From positions 1 through 64,000 of the forward strand of contig NZ_NIBS01000013.1 in the NCBI RefSeq assembly GCF_002632465.1: a DNA stretch of 64,000 nucleotides, given 5' to 3'. The notes under the pieces are model-generated. The model saw only the letters and a program-made list of their open reading frames with translations, had not been told where the DNA came from and did no database searches. Positions 9,891 to 17,887 of this stretch are shown piece after piece (position 1 is the first letter of the stretch; the number at the start of each line of letters is the position of its first letter). The DNA is from Xenorhabdus budapestensis. Lineage in GTDB: Bacteria; Pseudomonadota; Gammaproteobacteria; Enterobacterales; Enterobacteriaceae. The translations under genes were made by a program, and so were the position numbers.

Positions 9891-11189
9891 ATGAACCAAA
9901 CTATAACACAAAAAATCCTCGCACGAGCAAGTGGGCGCAAACATGTCACTCCGGGTGAGGTGGTTTGGGCGAAAGTGGATATTTTAATGTCTCACGATCC
10001 CTGTACTCCGGGTGTAGCCAGCGTGTTTAAAAAAGAGTTCGGACAGGATGCCAGGATATGGGATCCTGCCCGTTTTATTATGATCCCCGATCATTTTGTC
10101 TATTCCGCTGATCCACAGGCTAATCAGAACATTCGGGTAATGCGTGAATTTGCCGCTGAGCAGAATATTAAATATTTCTACGATGTTGGGACTCCCAATT
10201 ATAAGGGGGTTTGTCATATCGGGCTGGCTGAGGGAGGGCATACCCGTCCCGGAGAAGTCCTGTTGGGTACAGATTCCCACACGGTAACTGCGGGGGCTTT
10301 TGGTGCATTTGCGATTGGGTTAGGTATTACCGATGCCGCTTATGCAATAGGGACGGGAGAAATTCCGCTCAAAGTTCCGAGTACTATTCGTGTGAACTTT
10401 ATCGGTACTAAACCAGCTCATGTTCTGGCTAAAGATATGATCCTGGCGGTATTGGCGGAGTTAACTGTGGATGGAGCAACATATCAGGCTATTGAGTTTG
10501 GTGGAAATGTCATTGATGAATTATCTGTCGAAGAGCGCATGACGATTTGCAATATGGTTGTTGAGTGTGGTGCTAAAAATGGCATTATGGTGCCGAATCA
10601 GGCGACGCTCGATTATCTGGCAGAGAGAAATGATATTCCTTTTGACATCGTTTACCCCGATGAGGATGCGCAATATACCCGGGTGTTAAATATCGATGTT
10701 TCTGATATGCAGCCGAAGATTGCCAAACCCCATTCGCCGGATAATGTTGTTTCTATTGAACAGGTTGCCAATGTTGCGATTTCACAGGCGTATATCGGCT
10801 CCTGTACAGGTGGCAAACTGGAAGATTTTGTTGCCGCTGCCCGTATTATAAAAGGGCATAAAGTCAAAATTCCGACTTATGCTGTGCCAGCAACAAAAGA
10901 AGTGTTCCATAAAACTATCACCACCCAGATTGATGGTATGTCTGTCTATCAAATCTTAAGCGATGCAGGAGTGAAACTTTCTGCTGAATCTGGATGTGCC
11001 GCTTGCTGCGGTGGCCCACCGGATACCTTTGGTCGTGTTAATGATCCGATATCGGTGATATCCACCACCAACCGTAATTTTGTCGGAAGAATGGGGCATA
11101 AGCGCGCCAATATTTATCTTGCTTCCCCTTATTCTGTTGCTGCGGCAGCGATTACTGGTCAGATCACCAATCCGGGAGAATTTTTATGA
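9891..11189 (+). CDS. leuC: 3-isopropylmalate dehydratase large subunit, LeuC2/HacA type
   Basis: Aconitase-family 4Fe-4S hydro-lyase subunit that with the next gene should isomerise 2-isopropylmalate to 3-isopropylmalate. Fe-S cysteines sit in IGSCTGG and SGCAACCGGPP; the substrate motif is LLGTDSHTVTAGAFGAFAIGLG. At 432 aa and with GATYQAIEFGGNVIDELSVEERMTICNM it resembles the archaeal/clostridial LeuC2-homoaconitase branch, not the about 466-aa enterobacterial LeuC. ATG 9891 is chosen because TGGAGG lies ten bases upstream and MNQTITQKIL matches the family start; ATG 9861 would add ten residues. Related hydro-lyase activities (homoaconitase, methylmalate isomerase) cannot be excluded. Confidence 0.85.
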   Translation: MNQTITQKILARASGRKHVTPGEVVWAKVDILMSHDPCTPGVASVFKKEFGQDARIWDPARFIMIPDHFVYSADPQANQNIRVMREFAAEQNIKYFYDVGTPNYKGVCHIGLAEGGHTRPGEVLLGTDSHTVTAGAFGAFAIGLGITDAAYAIGTGEIPLKVPSTIRVNFIGTKPAHVLAKDMILAVLAELTVDGATYQAIEFGGNVIDELSVEERMTICNMVVECGAKNGIMVPNQATLDYLAERNDIPFDIVYPDEDAQYTRVLNIDVSDMQPKIAKPHSPDNVVSIEQVANVAISQAYIGSCTGGKLEDFVAAARIIKGHKVKIPTYAVPATKEVFHKTITTQIDGMSVYQILSDAGVKLSAESGCAACCGGPPDTFGRVNDPISVISTTNRNFVGRMGHKRANIYLASPYSVAAAAITGQITNPGEFL

Positions 11190-11752
11190 GCGATGTTGTT
11201 ATGAATGAACAAAAGGAAAATATCATTCGTGGTCAGGTCTATGTATTGGCTGACAATATTGATACTGACCAGATTCTGGCCGGAGAATATATCAAAGTAA
11301 ATCCGTCTACGCCTGAAGGCTATGTGCAGTTGGCTTCATTGGCGATGTGCGGATTACCGGAAGGATCGTTGCCTTTTATTGATGAAGAAAAAGGAAAAGC
11401 AAAATATCCGATTATTGTAGCAGGGCAGAATTTTGGTTGTGGCTCTTCCCGTGAACATGCAGTGGTTGCTTTGGGCGCTTCTGGCGTAAAGGCGGTTTTA
11501 GCCCAATCTTATGCCCGTATTTTCTTCCGTAATTGCGTTTCTACCGGAGAATTATTACCTGTTGCGGCACAGGAGCGTTTGTGTGACAAATTAGTCACGG
11601 GAGACAATGTTGAGATTGATATTGAAAACCAGACGGTGACTGTGTTGAAAAGTGGTGAACAATATCCGACTGACCCTGTGGGAGAACTTGCCAATATTGT
11701 TGCTGCTGGTGGACTGTTCTCTTATGCGCGGGCAACCGGAAGAATTAAGTAA
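11186..11752 (+). CDS. leuD: 3-isopropylmalate dehydratase small subunit, LeuD2 type
   Basis: Swivel-domain subunit of the isomerase. Its ATG overlaps the leuC stop by four bases (ATGA), so translation is coupled. Markers are NIDTDQILAGEYI near residues 25-37 and the GQNFGCGSSREHAVVALGASGVKAV loop around 81-105. The 188 residues belong to the short LeuD2 type. Together with leuC it forms a two-gene operon closed by a hairpin terminator. Canonical leuCD are absent behind leuB in this window, so the pair probably completes leucine synthesis. Confidence 0.85.
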   Translation: MSDVVMNEQKENIIRGQVYVLADNIDTDQILAGEYIKVNPSTPEGYVQLASLAMCGLPEGSLPFIDEEKGKAKYPIIVAGQNFGCGSSREHAVVALGASGVKAVLAQSYARIFFRNCVSTGELLPVAAQERLCDKLVTGDNVEIDIENQTVTVLKSGEQYPTDPVGELANIVAAGGLFSYARATGRIK

Positions 11753-11788
11753 TACTGGAACCAAATAATACCAAATAATATTGACGTA

Positions 11789-11824
11789 ACATGCCAGTAG
11801 ATTATGAACTGGCATGTATTTTTG
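11789..11824 (+). terminator. Terminator of the leuCD2 operon
   Basis: The perfect ten-base arms ACATGCCAGT and ACTGGCATGT enclose a nine-base loop. They are followed by ATTTTTG, about 35 bases beyond the leuD stop. Confidence 0.8.
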
Positions 11825-11834
11825 TCATCTCATC

Positions 11835-11866
11835 TTGCAAGTTACAGTTTTGTAAGCTGCGTCGCC
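11835..11866. repeat. Short interspersed repeat copy (GCAAGTTACAGTTTTGTAAG type)
   Basis: The stretch GCAAGTTACAGTTTTGTAAG followed by CTGCGT matches the copy beside mutH at 20637 in all but about five positions. It lies between the convergent leuD and phosphopantetheinyl transferase genes. Similar short repeats are common in Photorhabdus/Xenorhabdus intergenic DNA, from memory. Confidence 0.55.
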
Positions 11867-11895
11867 AAATCTTCCGGGTTTTTCATCCCTTATTT

Positions 11896-12636
11896 TTACC
11901 CCACAATATAGGTCAATATCTGTTGTTGTGGCATCAGAACGAAATTTCCATGAAACTGGCAACCAGCTTGATATTCATCAGATAATGTTTGTAGTAATTT
12001 GATGGTCATAGTGCGATGAATACAGTCAATTTCCATAATCTCTGCTGCATGAAAATCGAAAAATCGCTTTACATGGGGATAGAGCGCCTTAAAAAGGCTC
12101 TCTTTAATGGAAAAAACGAGAGTAAAAGCTTGAATAAAAGAAAGGGAGCATTTCGAAAGTAATTCAGCCTCAGCTTCATTGATAATACTGGCTGAAACAC
12201 TGTCGATGGTGTCCTGTTTGATTTCCTTCTCGATATCAATGCCTATTAGTTGATATTTATCGCTGGAAGCAGCAAAAACGATAGCGCAATTGGTTGAATG
12301 AGAGATGGAACCGTAAATTTTTTCAGGCCAGACAGGGGAACGATCTTTTGCTGTTTCTACCTGAAACTCAGGATATCCCATAGTCTTCAATATCTGTCGG
12401 GTGCAGTAACGGGCTGCCAGATATTCTGCCCGTCGTTTGGTGACAGCATTATGCAACCGTGTGGGATAAGTAATGCCATATTTATCAAATAAATTATCCT
12501 GATAGAATCTGGGGGCAAAATAAGTCAGCATAACCTGAATCTCAGGGTGATCAGATAATTGGCCTCTTTGTATGTCCGTGAAAAAAGGTTCATTGATGGA
12601 GTTCGTTTGTACAGGGATAAAAGTCATTTTTTTCAT
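11896..12636 (-). CDS. 4'-phosphopantetheinyl transferase, EntD/Sfp superfamily
   Basis: Transfers phosphopantetheine from CoA to carrier-protein serines of nonribosomal peptide or polyketide synthases. The 246 residues contain the EntD-type signatures: RRAEYLAARYCTRQIL near 68-83, YGSISHSTNCAIVFA near 108-122, the Mg-binding IGIDIEKE near 132-139, and FSIKESLFKALYP near 173-185. Length and layout fit EntD and NgrA, the Photorhabdus PPTase required for siderophore and symbiosis functions; whether this is ngrA itself cannot be decided here. It faces the leuCD2 operon convergently and has no synthase neighbour. Confidence 0.88.
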   Translation of the reverse strand: MKKMTFIPVQTNSINEPFFTDIQRGQLSDHPEIQVMLTYFAPRFYQDNLFDKYGITYPTRLHNAVTKRRAEYLAARYCTRQILKTMGYPEFQVETAKDRSPVWPEKIYGSISHSTNCAIVFAASSDKYQLIGIDIEKEIKQDTIDSVSASIINEAEAELLSKCSLSFIQAFTLVFSIKESLFKALYPHVKRFFDFHAAEIMEIDCIHRTMTIKLLQTLSDEYQAGCQFHGNFVLMPQQQILTYIVG

Positions 12637-12839
12637 TGTTGTTCGTGGGTATTGTTCATTGGAAATATTGGTAAATTGTCTTCGGCTGATTTTGCCATAC
12701 TTGGTTTTTAGTTCACTAATTTGTTAACTCTTTTTATACTGTGCTTTGTTATCGTATATATCGATAAGAAACTGAAAATCGATACTATCCTATTGATTAC
12801 ATAGATTTTTTAATCAGTCCAATTGAAAAAGAGGTAAAT

Positions 12840-13859
12840 GTGGAAATATTAGTGACAGGTGGAATGGGGTACATTGGCAGCCATACCTGTGTCCAGATGA
12901 TTGAAGCGGGAATGACTCCGATTATTGTCGATAATCTGTGTAATTCTAATTGTGAAGTTTTGAATCGCATTGAAACACTAACCGATGTCAGGCCGCTGTT
13001 TTACGAAGGTGATATTTGTGATGAAGCATTCCTGGATTCTGTTTTCTCCCGTCACTCAATTGAGTCAGTTATTCACTTTTCTGGCTTGAAGGCAGTTGGG
13101 GAATCAGTCGCAAAACCTCTTGAATATTAAGATAATAATGTTAATGGAACTTTGGTATTGGTGCGTAGCATGCACAAAGTAGGTGTGAAAAGCATCATTT
13201 TCAGTTTATCGGCAACTGTATATGGCGATCCTGCGATTGTTCCTATCACAGAGCAATCTGCGGTAGGTAATACCACAAATCCTTATGGTACAAGTAAATA
13301 TATGGTAGAACGTTGCCTGTCTGATTTCCATCATGCGGAAAATGACTGGTCAGTGGTATTACTGCGCTATTTTAATCCGGTCGGGGCACACCCTTCTGGT
13401 ACGATGGGAGAAGATCCGCAAGGTATTCCTAACAATTTAATGCCGTATATCTCCCAAGTGGCGGTAGGGCGCCGGGAAAAGTTGTCTGTTTATGGTAATG
13501 ACTATCCTACACCGGATGGAACAGGCGTCCGTGATTATATCCATGTCATTGACTTAGCTGATGGACATATAGCAGCATTGAATGCAGTTGGCAGGAAATC
13601 AGGTCTGCATATCTACAATCTGGGAACAGGCAAAGGAACGAGTGTATTGGAAATGGTGGAAGCATTCGGCCAGGCATGTGGTAAGTCTGTTCCTTATGAA
13701 ATTTGCCCACGTCGTCCGGGCGATATTGCTGAATGCTGGTCAAGCCCGGAGAAAGCCGAACGTGAACTGGGTTGGAAAGCAAGTCGTACCATTGTAGAAA
13801 TGACCAATGATGTGTGGCGTTGGCAGTCACAGAATCCTGATGGTTATAAAGCCGGATAA
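12840..13859 (+). pseudogene. galE: UDP-glucose 4-epimerase with in-frame stop
   Basis: A full-length galE (339 codons, E. coli 338) interrupted by TAA at codon 97 (13128-13130), where KPLEYY-DNNVNGT is expected; TAT to TAA is a one-base change. Both halves are otherwise intact: VTGGMGYIGSHTC (NAD-binding GxxGxxG) at the N-terminus, then SATVYGD and the catalytic [14 protein letters not shown] start preceded by AAGAGGT. An internal restart at 13152-13170 would lack the Rossmann glycines. Either a recent nonsense mutation or a sequencing error; another galE may exist in a gal operon. Confidence 0.88.
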
Positions 13860-13976
13860 CACAAGTCCGGTATCACATAAACATGGCAAGTATAGCGGGC
13901 ATAAAGGCATTTATGCCCATCGATTCATGTAATTACACAACTCCAGCAATCGAGTGCAGCCGAGTTCTGACAAAGT

Positions 13977-14171
13977 GTGCAGTCGCCTTCTGAAAAAGAA
14001 TTTGGGATGGTGATTTACGTCGACGATATTGAAGAAGCCTATTTGGCAACGTCACAATTTGCCGCATTAATGAATATTGATTTTTTGCCGGAGCCAGACA
14101 AATTCGATATTGCCGTTATTCCTGTTATTGATAACCCTTTATTTGGCTTAATGCTTAAAAAAACAGTATAA
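13977..14171 (+). CDS. Short hypothetical ORF, possible fragment
   Basis: A 64-codon frame from GTG 13977, not recognised. It is acidic and contains YVDDIEEAYLATSQFAALMNIDFL and FDIAVIPVIDNPLFGLML. There is no clear ribosome site and a stop lies just upstream in frame. It sits between broken galE and a run of plasmid-type remnants, so it may be a fragment of a larger gene. A second in-frame start is ATG at codon 11. Confidence 0.3.
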   Translation: MQSPSEKEFGMVIYVDDIEEAYLATSQFAALMNIDFLPEPDKFDIAVIPVIDNPLFGLMLKKTV

Positions 14172-14220
14172 CAATATTTTTGACGGTTCTGACTTACAAT
14201 CCCATATTGGAGCGGTGTAG

Positions 14221-14655
14221 TTGATTACCTTAACTGACGTAAACAAGAACAATTATGAAGCTGTCTGCGGCCTATCAGTCACTGATGATCAGCTTGACTA
14301 TATCGCGGAAAATGTGTGGTCCCTTGTTCAATCTAAATTTTACCCTTTATACCAAACGCGCGCAATTTGCCTGGATGGGGAGCCTGTTGGTTTTTTCATG
14401 TGGGTACCCGATGCTGACCAAAGAATAACGATTTGGCGGTTTATGGTGGATAAAAACCATCAAAACAAGGGTATTGGGCGTAAAGCACTATCGCTGGCGC
14501 TTGATGAAATCAGGCGCACAGATCAGTTGGAAGCAATAGCAATCAGTTATGATCCGAATAATCTCGTTGCGAAAAATCTTTATGCCAGTTTTGGTTTCGT
14601 TGAGGTTGGTATGGATGCGGAAGTTGAAGAGATGCTAGCTGTTATCAAGATTTAG
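14221..14655 (+). CDS. GNAT-family N-acetyltransferase
   Basis: A 144-aa acetyl-CoA-dependent acetyltransferase. The acetyl-CoA-binding motif A is KNHQNKGIGRKALSLALDEI near residues 79-98 (Q-x-x-G-x-G/A pattern), and motif B is DPNNLVAKNLYASFGFVEVG near 117-136. The initiation codon appears to be TTG at 14221 with GGAGCGG upstream; no in-frame ATG exists before the acetyl-CoA core. The middle part is like spermidine acetyltransferase/PaiA-type enzymes, but the substrate cannot be told. Confidence 0.8.
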   Translation: MITLTDVNKNNYEAVCGLSVTDDQLDYIAENVWSLVQSKFYPLYQTRAICLDGEPVGFFMWVPDADQRITIWRFMVDKNHQNKGIGRKALSLALDEIRRTDQLEAIAISYDPNNLVAKNLYASFGFVEVGMDAEVEEMLAVIKI

Positions 14656-14720
14656 GTGTGAATTTTTAGACCTCAACCAACATCGGTTCAATATATACAA
14701 ACTTGTCAGACGGGGTCTAA

Positions 14721-14915
14721 AAAGTCACACGCAATGATAGAGATCTGGATATTGCCAATGGAGATCGTTTTACCGTCGAAGCGGTAAAACCAGATTGCGT
14801 TATTCTTACAAACGGTCACCGTACAATTGAATTAACAACAGAAAAACCGTTACATCTTGATTATGCTTATGCGAAAACCGTTCATAGTAGTCAGAAAAAA
14901 TATGAGGCTGATTGA
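14721..14915 (+). pseudogene. Remnant of a MobF (TraI/TrwC-type) relaxase-helicase
   Basis: The open translation between stops reads KVTRNDRDLDIANGDRFTVE, then, after a short gap, KPLHLDYAYAKTVHSSQ. This is the conserved C-terminal block of MobF conjugative relaxase-helicases (VRVTRND..L.NG.RF.V and KPLHLDYAY..TVHSSQG). After SSQ the sequence degenerates (KKYEAD, stop). It has no start and no N-terminal relaxase or Walker motifs, so it is a relic of a conjugative plasmid or integrative element. Confidence 0.72.
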
Positions 14916-14921
14916 TCATAG

Positions 14922-15222
14922 TTATTGCTGAATACCGTTTTGCAATTCATGCAAAGCAGCCATTTGCAAAAAGTGGCTACGGTTCTTGTACAAGTTTGGG
15001 CTTGTTTTAACCTGATCATCGATTTTCTTTGATAACAAATCAGGCAGAGTGACGTTTTCTTCATCTTTAATCCAGTAATCCAATGACTTTGCTTCTGGGG
15101 GTAATTGGTTCATTTCGGCTAATGACTCTAAATGCCCTGTGATAGTTTCCTTTGGCGTTTTTTATTGCGTCCTCCATTGAATCACCCGCCGAAAAGTTGC
15201 CTATTGTTGTTTCATCGGATGA
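14922..15222 (-). pseudogene. hicB: hicB antitoxin remnant with frameshift
   Basis: Read on the minus strand, IGNFSAGDSMEDAIKNAK is the conserved core of HicB antitoxins. One extra base at about 15149-15151 shifts the frame. It continues as ETITGHLESLAEMNQLPPEA, then the ribbon-helix-helix tail NLYKNRSHFLQMAALHELQ. The N-terminal strands of the HicB fold are missing and no hicA toxin gene is visible. The last 63 codons could still be read from an internal ATG (15113). Lies beside the relaxase scrap, so probably cargo of the same lost element. Confidence 0.75.
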
Positions 15223-16143
15223 TTATGTTAAGGATATGCAAGACGATGCCATTTTATGCTTTTCTGAGTCTGGAGTTTTAGATTCTAAGATCAGATGTTT
15301 GAATTGATTGGGATCCAATATTGCAATGTAACTGGCTAAATAATGGTTACACCCCAAACTGTCAGCTATGTTCAGGCCATCTGGTGGATTGAGTAAGGTC
15401 ACTTTTGACAGGGATTCATATTCCAGTATGAGTGGAATATGCAGGGGAAGATGAGGAACCAGATCTTTTTCATAGTTGAAGACTTCATAATTGGAGAAAT
15501 GATTGTCGATATAGGTAACAAATTCATGATTTCCTGGTTTTGGGCTGGCGAACAAACAGGCTTTATGTTTATCACCAAGTAACGGAATATCTCTCATAAG
15601 ATAAGCTGCAATGGTAGCACCAAGGCTATGACCAAGTATGGTATATGGTGTGTTGATTCCTATGAATTGTGCGATTGCGTTGGAGAATCTGAGATATTGG
15701 AGATCACCTTTATACTCAGGATCAACAATAGTAAGTTTTAATGAGTTATAAATACTATAGAAACCCATGCTGACTTTTTGTTCCGGAGTATCTGCCCATG
15801 GTGAGGTGAAAACAGGAACAAGGTCATGTAGAGCTTCAAATAGGTTTGAAATATCTGTCCCGCGAATAACAATAATATACTCTTTTGGCGTTTTTTTATT
15901 TTCTGCGATATATCCATAACAGACACTAACAGGCAGCATAATTAAAAATTGCTTATTAGTTTTTGGATCTACAGAGAAAGACAGATCATTACCACTAATA
16001 TAACCGACAAGTTTCCAGCCATCTTCTTCTATACGCGGATCAGGAGGGGGAGTCGGATTGTTGTAATATTGTATGTTCATATCTGCTGCGTACAGTATTA
16101 ATGATGCCAATTGGGCTTCTTTAGATAGCGTTATGTTATACAT
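15223..16143 (-). CDS. Class 3 lipase-like alpha/beta hydrolase
   Basis: A 306-aa protein of the fungal-type (class 3) lipase family. Visible elements are the oxyanion-hole region EYIIVIRGTDISN near 89-101, the nucleophile elbow TILGHSLGATIAAYLM near 168-183 (Ser in GHSLG), a candidate acid in YEKDLVPHLP near 227-236, and a candidate catalytic His in GCNHYLASY near 265-273. No signal peptide or membrane segment is evident, so export would need another route. The stop codon abuts the hicB remnant. Substrate is unknown; secreted lipases are common in insect pathogens. Confidence 0.85.
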   Translation of the reverse strand: MYNITLSKEAQLASLILYAADMNIQYYNNPTPPPDPRIEEDGWKLVGYISGNDLSFSVDPKTNKQFLIMLPVSVCYGYIAENKKTPKEYIIVIRGTDISNLFEALHDLVPVFTSPWADTPEQKVSMGFYSIYNSLKLTIVDPEYKGDLQYLRFSNAIAQFIGINTPYTILGHSLGATIAAYLMRDIPLLGDKHKACLFASPKPGNHEFVTYIDNHFSNYEVFNYEKDLVPHLPLHIPLILEYESLSKVTLLNPPDGLNIADSLGCNHYLASYIAILDPNQFKHLILESKTPDSEKHKMASSCISLT

Positions 16144-16496
16144 AATCTATTTCCTCTTTATTATTGTTGGCTGTGTGTATCATGAACATCTCTGGCATAC
16201 TGCAATTCGAATATCTTGAGCATAAAAAAATATAAAAGGGTTAATTTAAGCGTATATCATTCTGTCAGAATTTCTGGGAATTTGAACCCACTATGTTTTT
16301 GACCAGTAACTAATTAGTAAACTTGTTGAATTAAGGGAACTATCGGGGAAATATTTTCTATTTATCAATATAGAATTAATTACATTTTGTTATATGTAGT
16401 TTTGATTTGTTCTTTTAAATCTGCCGCTATGCAGCGTTATCCTTTAGTAATCTGTAAGTATTATTTTTAAATATTACTGAATATTAAGAGGCTAAT
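16144..16496. other. Intergenic region between lipase and cystathionine beta-synthase
   Basis: AT-rich and without a recognised gene. It must contain the divergent promoters for the lipase and the transsulfuration pair. A GGGTTCAAATTCCC-like stretch on the minus strand near 16278-16291 recalls a tRNA T-arm, but no acceptor stem or other arms accompany it. Confidence 0.5.
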
Positions 16497-17867
16497 ATGT
16501 CAGCACCACGTTCGGTTCTGGAACTGATAGGCAATACACCGTTACTGGAACTGACTCATCTGGACACTGGCCCATGTCAGTTATTTATTAAGTTAGAAAA
16601 CCAAAATCCAGGTGGTTCTATTAAAGACAGAGTTGCACTCTCAATGATTGAGCAGGCGGAAAATCAGGGGTTACTGAAGCCTGGTGGCACTATCATTGAA
16701 GCTACAGCGGGTAATACCGGTATCGGATTGGCGCTGGTTGCTGCTATGAAAGGCTATAAGCTGATCCTGGTTGTGCCGGATAAGATGAGCAGAGAGAAAA
16801 TATATCACCTGAGAGCACTAGGAACGGATGTTCGTTTGACTCGTTCTGATGTATGTAAAGGGCACCCGGAATACTATCAGGACTATGCATTACATTTGTC
16901 AAAGGAAATCAGTGGAGCTTATTATATCGATCAGTTCAATAACTCGTCGAATTCGCTTGCCCATACGACAACGACTGGCCCTGAAATATGGCAGCAAATG
17001 GAACATAACGTGGATGCAGTGGTTGTGGGAGTTGGCTCTGGTGGGACACTGGGCGGCTTAAGCCAATATTTCAAGGAAGTTTCTCCTAAGACTGAATTTG
17101 TTCTTGCTGATCCCAAAGGCTCTATTCTTGCTGATTACGTTGAATATGGTCACTACGATGAAGCAGGAAGTTGGTTTGTTGAAGGTATTGGGGAGGATTT
17201 TATCCCTCCGCTTGGAGATTTCACCCAAATTTGTCATGCCTATCGGATCACGGACGCAGAAGCATTTTCTTGTGCAAGAGAACTACTGCTACAGGAAGGT
17301 ATCCTTGCTGGTTCTTCTTCAGGAACGTTATTGGCTGCTGCTTTATGCTACTGTCGTGCACAAAAAACACCAAAACGGGTGGTTACTTTAGCTTGTGACA
17401 GTGGCAATAAATATTTATCCAAAATGTTCAATGACTACTGGTTATTGGAGCAGGGATTACGTTCACAGCAGAAAGAGAACGATTTAAGCGATTATGTAAC
17501 GTATCGTTACCGGGATGGTGCGACGGTTTTTGTTTCTCCACAGGATACCTTGCAAACTGCTCATGGGCGAATGCGGTTGTATGACATTTCACAACTTCCT
17601 GTGCTTGATAATGGGCAGGTTATCGGCATCATAGATGAGTGGGATTTGATGCATGCTATTCAGGCTGATTCCCGTAATTTCTCTTTGCCTGTCAGTCAGG
17701 CAATGACCAGTCAGGTTAATACTCTTCATAAAAAAGCGCCATTAGAGCAGTTGGTCGCGACTTTTGATGCGGGCCATGTGGCGCTGATTGTTGATGATGG
17801 TAATCACTTCATCGGCCTTGTTACCCGTACCGATGTGCTGAACGCATGGCGTCAACAACTCAATTAA
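16497..17867 (+). CDS. Cystathionine beta-synthase (PLP, with CBS domain pair)
   Basis: Condenses homocysteine with serine to cystathionine, first step of reverse transsulfuration. The 456 residues comprise a fold-II PLP domain (PLP lysine in PGGSIKDRVAL near 38-48; TAGNTGIGL near 70-78; GVGSGGTLGG near 181-190; AGSSSG near 272-277) and a C-terminal tandem of CBS motifs (about 340-455; LPVLDNGQVIGIIDEWDLM and ALIVDDGNHFIGLVTRTDVL). The CBS pair and pairing with a gamma-lyase favour this over cysteine synthase. It starts an apparent two-gene operon, with 20 bases to the next gene. Confidence 0.92.
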   Translation: MSAPRSVLELIGNTPLLELTHLDTGPCQLFIKLENQNPGGSIKDRVALSMIEQAENQGLLKPGGTIIEATAGNTGIGLALVAAMKGYKLILVVPDKMSREKIYHLRALGTDVRLTRSDVCKGHPEYYQDYALHLSKEISGAYYIDQFNNSSNSLAHTTTTGPEIWQQMEHNVDAVVVGVGSGGTLGGLSQYFKEVSPKTEFVLADPKGSILADYVEYGHYDEAGSWFVEGIGEDFIPPLGDFTQICHAYRITDAEAFSCARELLLQEGILAGSSSGTLLAAALCYCRAQKTPKRVVTLACDSGNKYLSKMFNDYWLLEQGLRSQQKENDLSDYVTYRYRDGATVFVSPQDTLQTAHGRMRLYDISQLPVLDNGQVIGIIDEWDLMHAIQADSRNFSLPVSQAMTSQVNTLHKKAPLEQLVATFDAGHVALIVDDGNHFIGLVTRTDVLNAWRQQLN

Positions 17868-17887
17868 TCTCTTTCAGGAATAATTTA

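Noticed and set aside
9891-11752. Aconitase or canonical enterobacterial leuCD
   Set aside because: The large subunit is too short and its motif spacing follows the LeuC2/HacA branch; the subunits are separate, unlike aconitase.
12840-13859. Two separate genes instead of one broken galE
   Set aside because: Both parts lie in the same frame, align end to end with GalE, and the second has no ribosome site and lacks the Rossmann motif.
16275-16300. tRNA-like T-arm on the minus strand (GGGTTCAAATTCCC)
   Set aside because: No acceptor, D or anticodon arm can be built around it, so it is not a tRNA and there is no sign of an attachment site.
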